From Lentisphaeria bacterium (GTDB taxonomy: Bacteria > Verrucomicrobiota > Lentisphaeria > Oligosphaerales > Oligosphaeraceae): DNA of 10,387 nucleotides. Where the stretch lies: contig JAQVUB010000051.1 of the NCBI GenBank assembly GCA_028699735.1, positions 1 to 10,387 on the forward strand, read 5' to 3'. Positions 6,999-10,387 of this stretch are shown in pieces (the stretch's first letter is position 1; each line of letters begins with the position of its first letter). A program made the translations under genes and the position numbers. The notes beneath the pieces were generated by a model, which saw nothing but the letters and a program-made list of their open reading frames with translations, made no database searches and was not told where the DNA came from.

Positions 6999-7786
6999 TG
7001 ATCAAAAAGAGCAAAATTCCCGGTATTCTGACCTGGCTGGTGCTGCTGTTCTTTTATCTGCCCATCCTGTTACTGGTGGTCAATTCCTTCAACGCCTCCC
7101 GAACCGGCGGCAACTGGGGAGGCTTCACCCTCAAATGGTATGCTCAACTTTTTACCGCACGGGAAATCTGGAATGCGTTGATTAATTCCCTTCTGGTCGC
7201 CTTCTTCGCAACCCTGATTTCAACCCTGCTGGGAACGACCGCGGCCATCGCATTGCATCGCTATAAAGGCAAATTGCAGAATATGCATTATTGTCTGGTG
7301 TATGTTCCCTTGGTGGTGCCGGAAATTCTGCTCGGTATCAGCCTGCTGCTGTTTTTTGTGGCTTTACAAGTGGAACTGGGGTTGCCAACGATGATTATGG
7401 CACACGTGACTTTTTGCGTCAGCTATGTGGCCATGGCGGTGCTGGCGCGCTTGCAGGATTTCGACCAGGCTCTCCTGGAAGCCTCCCGCGACCTCGGCGC
7501 AAATACCTGGTATACGACCCGGAAAGTCCTGCTGCCGATCATTTTCCCCGGCATTGTTGCAGGTGGTTTGCTCGCCTTTACCCTGTCTATTGACGACTTT
7601 GTCATCTCGTTTTTTGTCGCCGGACCGGGCTCGACTACCCTGCCCATTCAGATTTACAGCATGATCCGGCGCGGTTCTATGCCATTGATCAATGCCCTCT
7701 CCAGCATACTGCTGGCGGTAACTTTCCTGATCATCCTGGTTATTCAGTGGATCAGCAAAAATCAGGAAAAAAAGGAGAAGACATAA
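6998..7786 (+). CDS. PotC-like ABC transporter permease
   Basis: This 262-residue inner-membrane permease pairs with the PotB-like protein. Hydrophobic helices lie near 9-30, 58-86, 97-122, 130-150, 183-200 and 235-252. The EAA loop is EASRDLGANTWYTTRKVLLP (161-180). LSIDDFVISFFVAGPG (196-211) followed by TTLPIQIYSMIRRG (213-226) is very close to the PotC pattern. A GTG at 6995 could start it three bases earlier, but AGAGG (6986-6990) is better spaced to the ATG at 6998, which overlaps the previous stop as TGATG. Its own stop shares a base with the next start (TAATG). No PotD-type binding protein follows, which is unusual for this family. Confidence 0.92.
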   Translation: MIKKSKIPGILTWLVLLFFYLPILLLVVNSFNASRTGGNWGGFTLKWYAQLFTAREIWNALINSLLVAFFATLISTLLGTTAAIALHRYKGKLQNMHYCLVYVPLVVPEILLGISLLLFFVALQVELGLPTMIMAHVTFCVSYVAMAVLARLQDFDQALLEASRDLGANTWYTTRKVLLPIIFPGIVAGGLLAFTLSIDDFVISFFVAGPGSTTLPIQIYSMIRRGSMPLINALSSILLAVTFLIILVIQWISKNQEKKEKT

Positions 7787-8610
7787 TGCAGACTTACTGC
7801 AGCATTGCTGCTCTGCCGGAAATTTCCAAGGCATCCTTTGCCTTTCTGACCCATTCTTTACCCGGCGGGTTTGGATTGATTGGTTTGCTGCTGACTATTT
7901 TTTGCCTGATTCATGCTTTGCGCACCCGGCAGGATTTCTGGTGGTACCTGATCTTGCTTCTGATGCCGCCCTTTGGTGCTTTGCTGTATTTGTTCATGGT
8001 TATTTTCAAAGGGGCTGGCGAGTCTGCGCAATTTGTTCTTCCGGAGCGTGGAGCAGGAGCTTTGAACCGGCGTATAAAGGATTTGCAAGATCGACTGTCC
8101 GAGACGGATACGATTGCCTTGCGATCCGAGCTGGGACAATGCTACCTGAAACTGAAAAACTTCGAGAAGGCAGAAATGTATTTTGAAAGCTGCCTGCAGG
8201 GAAATTTCCGGAATGATCCCTTTCTTCTGTACAGTCTGGCGCAGGCCTGCTATGGAAAGGGAGAAGATGAAAAAGCCCTGGAAACACTGAAAAAAACATT
8301 TCGGGAGGACTACCGGGATTATCTTAACGAGCGTTATTTTCTACAGGCAAAAATCCTCGGGAGGCAGGATCGTCCTCAAGAAGCATTGGATATCTACAGT
8401 AAAATCGCACATCATTTTACCAGCCCGGAATTTTTCTGTCGTCAGGGCTTGCTCCAGGATAAACTGGGCGACTCCGAAAAGGCCCATGCTTTTTATCTGA
8501 TGGCTCTGAGACAGGCCAGTAAACTGACACCAGATGAATTGAAAGAAGCGCAAATCTGGCTGGCGCTTGCAACAAGAAATTTGAGCGGAAAAGAAGAAAA
8601 AGAATCCTGA
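7786..8610 (+). CDS. Membrane-anchored tetratricopeptide repeat protein (PLDc_N-like helical hairpin)
   Basis: The 274-residue product has two hydrophobic helices (about 27-46 and 51-74) joined by RTRQDFWWY, a hairpin resembling the PLDc_N domain found at the start of some phospholipase-D-like proteins. A soluble region of about four TPR-like helix pairs follows (near 109-142, 145-175, 182-213 and 214-245; for example LGQCYLKLKNFEKAEMYFE and LGDSEKAHAFYLMAL). TPRs bind protein partners, and this one probably faces the cytoplasm or periplasm from an inner-membrane anchor. The frame extends upstream to 7747 inside the permease gene, but AAGGAG (7772-7777) sits 8 bases before the ATG at 7786, which overlaps the permease stop as TAATG. 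Tight coupling to the transporter suggests a linked role, not shown. No enzyme motif is seen. Confidence 0.75.
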   Translation: MQTYCSIAALPEISKASFAFLTHSLPGGFGLIGLLLTIFCLIHALRTRQDFWWYLILLLMPPFGALLYLFMVIFKGAGESAQFVLPERGAGALNRRIKDLQDRLSETDTIALRSELGQCYLKLKNFEKAEMYFESCLQGNFRNDPFLLYSLAQACYGKGEDEKALETLKKTFREDYRDYLNERYFLQAKILGRQDRPQEALDIYSKIAHHFTSPEFFCRQGLLQDKLGDSEKAHAFYLMALRQASKLTPDELKEAQIWLALATRNLSGKEEKES

Positions 8611-8633
8611 AAGGGACATGGGGGGGCAAAGGT

Positions 8634-10214
8634 ATGGATAACCTGGAACGAAAACGAAAATTGCGGCAGCTCCTTCTGGCGGTTCTGCTGCCCTGGCTGC
8701 TGTTGCTGATCTTTCGGGTCGGCATTTTATGCAATGATGGCGAAACGGATCCAGACGCGTTTTATCATGCTAAACTTGCGGAGCAGGGGCCTTCCGTTTT
8801 CCTCGCAAAACAGTTTCCCGCTCTCAGCATGTCGATCTGGAAAGATCACTTCAGCAACAAGGAAATGGGCTTCCATTTTATTCTTTGGGGGCTGCATCGG
8901 GTGGGCAGTGCTGTAGGATTAAAAACCAGTTTCCCTTTTCATTTTTATACCCTGTTTTTTCTGGCTTTGCTGCTGACAGTCATTGCACTGACCCTGGTTC
9001 GCTGGAATATTTCCTGCCCGTGGTATTATACGCTTCTCTTTACAGGAGCGTATTACGTGTTTACCACTCGATTACTGTTTTTGAGAGCCTATCTGTTGTC
9101 AATGAGTCTCTTTGTCCTGGTTATCTTCCTGCTGTCAGCAGAAGAACTTAAAAAAAGCAGATGGCGTCTGAGAGGACTTTTTGTCATCGGAATCCTGTTT
9201 TCATGGTGCTACAGCAACCCTCATTTTATCCTATTCCCAACGGTGGCATTCGCTTTTGCAGAATTTTTAGCTGACCGGAATTGGCGGCGTCTGCCCGTAT
9301 TGCCGTCTGTAGCCCTTCTTGGGGTGATCAGCGGACTATGCCTGCATCCGCAATTTCCCAATACCTGGTTGATCCTCAAAATCCAGTGCTGGGATGTCCT
9401 GAAAATGGTCTTTGGTTCCGGGGCAGAAGCAAAAATCCGGGGTGGGAATGAGTTTTATTTCAATTCCTTTCAAAGCCTGATCCGGGCACCCTTTCTGGCT
9501 GGCTTGCCGTTTTTCCTTGCTTTTCTGGCCTGGCGCTGGCGAACATACTGGTTCCAAGCGGGCTGGCAGCGGCGTGTCAACTTTAATGCTCTGCTGCTGT
9601 TGTTTGTCAGCTCGTTTATAGCATTCCTTTTTATCTTCCGCTTTATTGAATATGCCATGCCCTCTGGAGTGCTCCTTACCGCACTGCTGGCACAAGGCTG
9701 TGAAAAAGCGGGGAAGGAGGCAGGGGGAAGGCAATTTCTGGCCAGCTGTCACCTGATTGGATTCTATGTGATCTGGTCGTATATGTTGCTGGTGCCCTCG
9801 TTGCTGGCTTTCAAAGGAAAAAATCATAAGCCATACAGCGGAGTTGCAGACTGGGCTCAACGGAAAGGAATCCCTGCCGGAACAATCATTGCTAATCCAC
9901 GCTGGGGGGCTTTTCCGATGCTCTATTACGCCATGCCGCAATACCGTTATTTCAACGGGCTTGATCCCATGTTTGCGTATGCGTACGATGCCGAAAAAGC
10001 ACTGATTGTTGAAGACATGCGTACAGCAAGCAACATCCTCCCGCCCGAGAAATTCCGGGAATTAACCGGGGCGGATTACCTGCATGTTTCAGCCGACAGC
10101 ACTAAGCTTGCGACAGCGGTATTGCGGAAGGGCTATACTTCAGTGTATTATGGATGGGATGGCTGGATCTTTCAACTGAAAGATTCAAAAGTGGCGCAAC
10201 CGTCCCGGTTGTGA
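8634..10214 (+). CDS. Multi-spanning membrane protein, possible GT-C type glycosyltransferase
   Basis: This 526-residue protein has a first helix at about 12-33 and then roughly nine or ten more hydrophobic segments up to about 393, ending in a soluble C-terminal domain (about 398-526). Right after helix one comes NDGETDPDAFYHAKLAE (34-50). An acidic first loop followed by Tyr-His is typical of GT-C enzymes such as STT3/PglB oligosaccharyltransferases and ArnT/PMT relatives, which use lipid-linked sugars outside the inner membrane. The candidate catalytic acids are Asp35, Glu37, Asp39 and Asp41. The C-terminal part contains GVADWAQRKGIPAGTIIANP (403-422). I cannot name a specific enzyme. The ATG has GGGGGG (8621-8626) 7 bases upstream and lies 23 bp after the TPR gene, so it is probably last in the operon. 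Topology is confident, GT-C membership moderate. Confidence 0.6.
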   Translation: MDNLERKRKLRQLLLAVLLPWLLLLIFRVGILCNDGETDPDAFYHAKLAEQGPSVFLAKQFPALSMSIWKDHFSNKEMGFHFILWGLHRVGSAVGLKTSFPFHFYTLFFLALLLTVIALTLVRWNISCPWYYTLLFTGAYYVFTTRLLFLRAYLLSMSLFVLVIFLLSAEELKKSRWRLRGLFVIGILFSWCYSNPHFILFPTVAFAFAEFLADRNWRRLPVLPSVALLGVISGLCLHPQFPNTWLILKIQCWDVLKMVFGSGAEAKIRGGNEFYFNSFQSLIRAPFLAGLPFFLAFLAWRWRTYWFQAGWQRRVNFNALLLLFVSSFIAFLFIFRFIEYAMPSGVLLTALLAQGCEKAGKEAGGRQFLASCHLIGFYVIWSYMLLVPSLLAFKGKNHKPYSGVADWAQRKGIPAGTIIANPRWGAFPMLYYAMPQYRYFNGLDPMFAYAYDAEKALIVEDMRTASNILPPEKFRELTGADYLHVSADSTKLATAVLRKGYTSVYYGWDGWIFQLKDSKVAQPSRL

Positions 10215-10222
10215 AGGATTCC

Positions 10223-10250
10223 TTTTTTAACCACGAAAGACACAAAAAGG
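10223..10250. repeat. Dispersed repeat copy (TTTTTTAACCACGAAAGACA type)
   Basis: This element begins TTTTTTAACCACGAAAGACA, 9 bases after the stop of the membrane protein gene. It matches the left arm at 1486 (TTTTTTAACAACGAAAGGCA) with two differences in the first 20 bases. No opposite arm follows, so it is a single-arm copy. The T-run might aid termination, but no strong hairpin precedes it. Its recurrence after gene ends suggests a genome-wide intergenic element; copy number cannot be seen here. Confidence 0.55.
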
Positions 10251-10287
10251 CTTGGGGTGAGCTGGCGCCCACAACCTAAGTTTCAGG

Positions 10288-10387
10288 ATACGGACAGAAC
10301 ACGGACGGGACACGGACGGGACACGGACGGGACACGGACGGGACACGGACGGGACACGGACGGGACACGGACGGGACACGGACGGGA
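10288..10387. repeat. 11-bp tandem repeat array, open at the window edge
   Basis: The unit ACACGGACGGG repeats eight times without a mismatch from 10299 to 10386, preceded by a degenerate unit ATACGGACAGA (10288-10298), and the last base begins a further unit. The array is intergenic and truncated by the window. Perfect identity between units points to recent expansion by slippage or to assembly collapse/expansion. There are no spacers, so it is not a CRISPR array. The 11-bp period is near one helical turn, and 11 is not a multiple of 3, so a coding repeat is unlikely. Confidence 0.95.

Noticed and set aside
4912..7786. Calling the importer a spermidine/putrescine system outright
   Set aside because: The same subfamily carries opines, phosphonates, iron and other solutes, and the binding protein that sets specificity is missing.
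10288..10387. CRISPR array
   Set aside because: The 11-bp units abut directly with no unique spacers and no cas genes are present.

Overview
The window looks like a bacterial chromosome segment of roughly balanced GC content. It is densely coded, with short or overlapping gene junctions, Shine-Dalgarno-type ribosome sites and a PotABC-type inner-membrane transporter. The intergenic repeats (AACCACGAAAGACAC-like and 11-bp tandem units) and the mix of an AraA-like isomerase, an M24-like protein and two deacetylases suggest a PVC-type bacterium such as Lentisphaerae/Victivallales. That placement is inferred from general familiarity and was not tested.

Left half (1-4655), minus strand. Read in the direction of transcription the genes are: a PIG-L/LmbE deacetylase, a polysaccharide-deacetylase-like (NodB/CE4 fold) protein, an L-arabinose/L-fucose isomerase-like protein, a 137-bp gap holding a large AT-rich inverted repeat, an M24 (creatinase/aminopeptidase P fold) protein whose metal ligands are largely lost, and a small protein resembling the Anabaena sensory rhodopsin transducer, cut by the window edge. 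Junctions are tight except at the inverted repeat: an 18-bp gap, a 4-bp overlap, then the repeat, then a 2-bp gap.

Middle (4656-4911). This 256-bp divergent intergenic region carries a 7-nt-period CAGCT repeat and weak promoter-like hexamers. No small gene is convincing in it.

Right half (4912-10214), plus strand. A PotA/PotB/PotC-like ABC importer (ATPase and two permeases) is followed by a two-helix membrane-anchored TPR protein and a large multi-spanning membrane protein with a GT-C-like acidic loop. The first four genes are linked by stop/start overlaps (ATGA, TGATG, TAATG) and the fifth follows after 23 bp, so this reads as one operon. No periplasmic solute-binding protein (PotD type) is in the window.

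End (10215-10387). A dispersed-repeat copy related to the inverted repeat at 1486-1555 is followed by an 11-bp tandem array (8 perfect units and one degenerate unit) that runs off the window edge.

Together, the deacetylases, isomerase and amidinohydrolase-fold protein beside a POPT-family importer suggest uptake and breakdown of an N-substituted or acylated sugar-like compound. This is inference from neighbourhood; no substrate can be read from the sequence.
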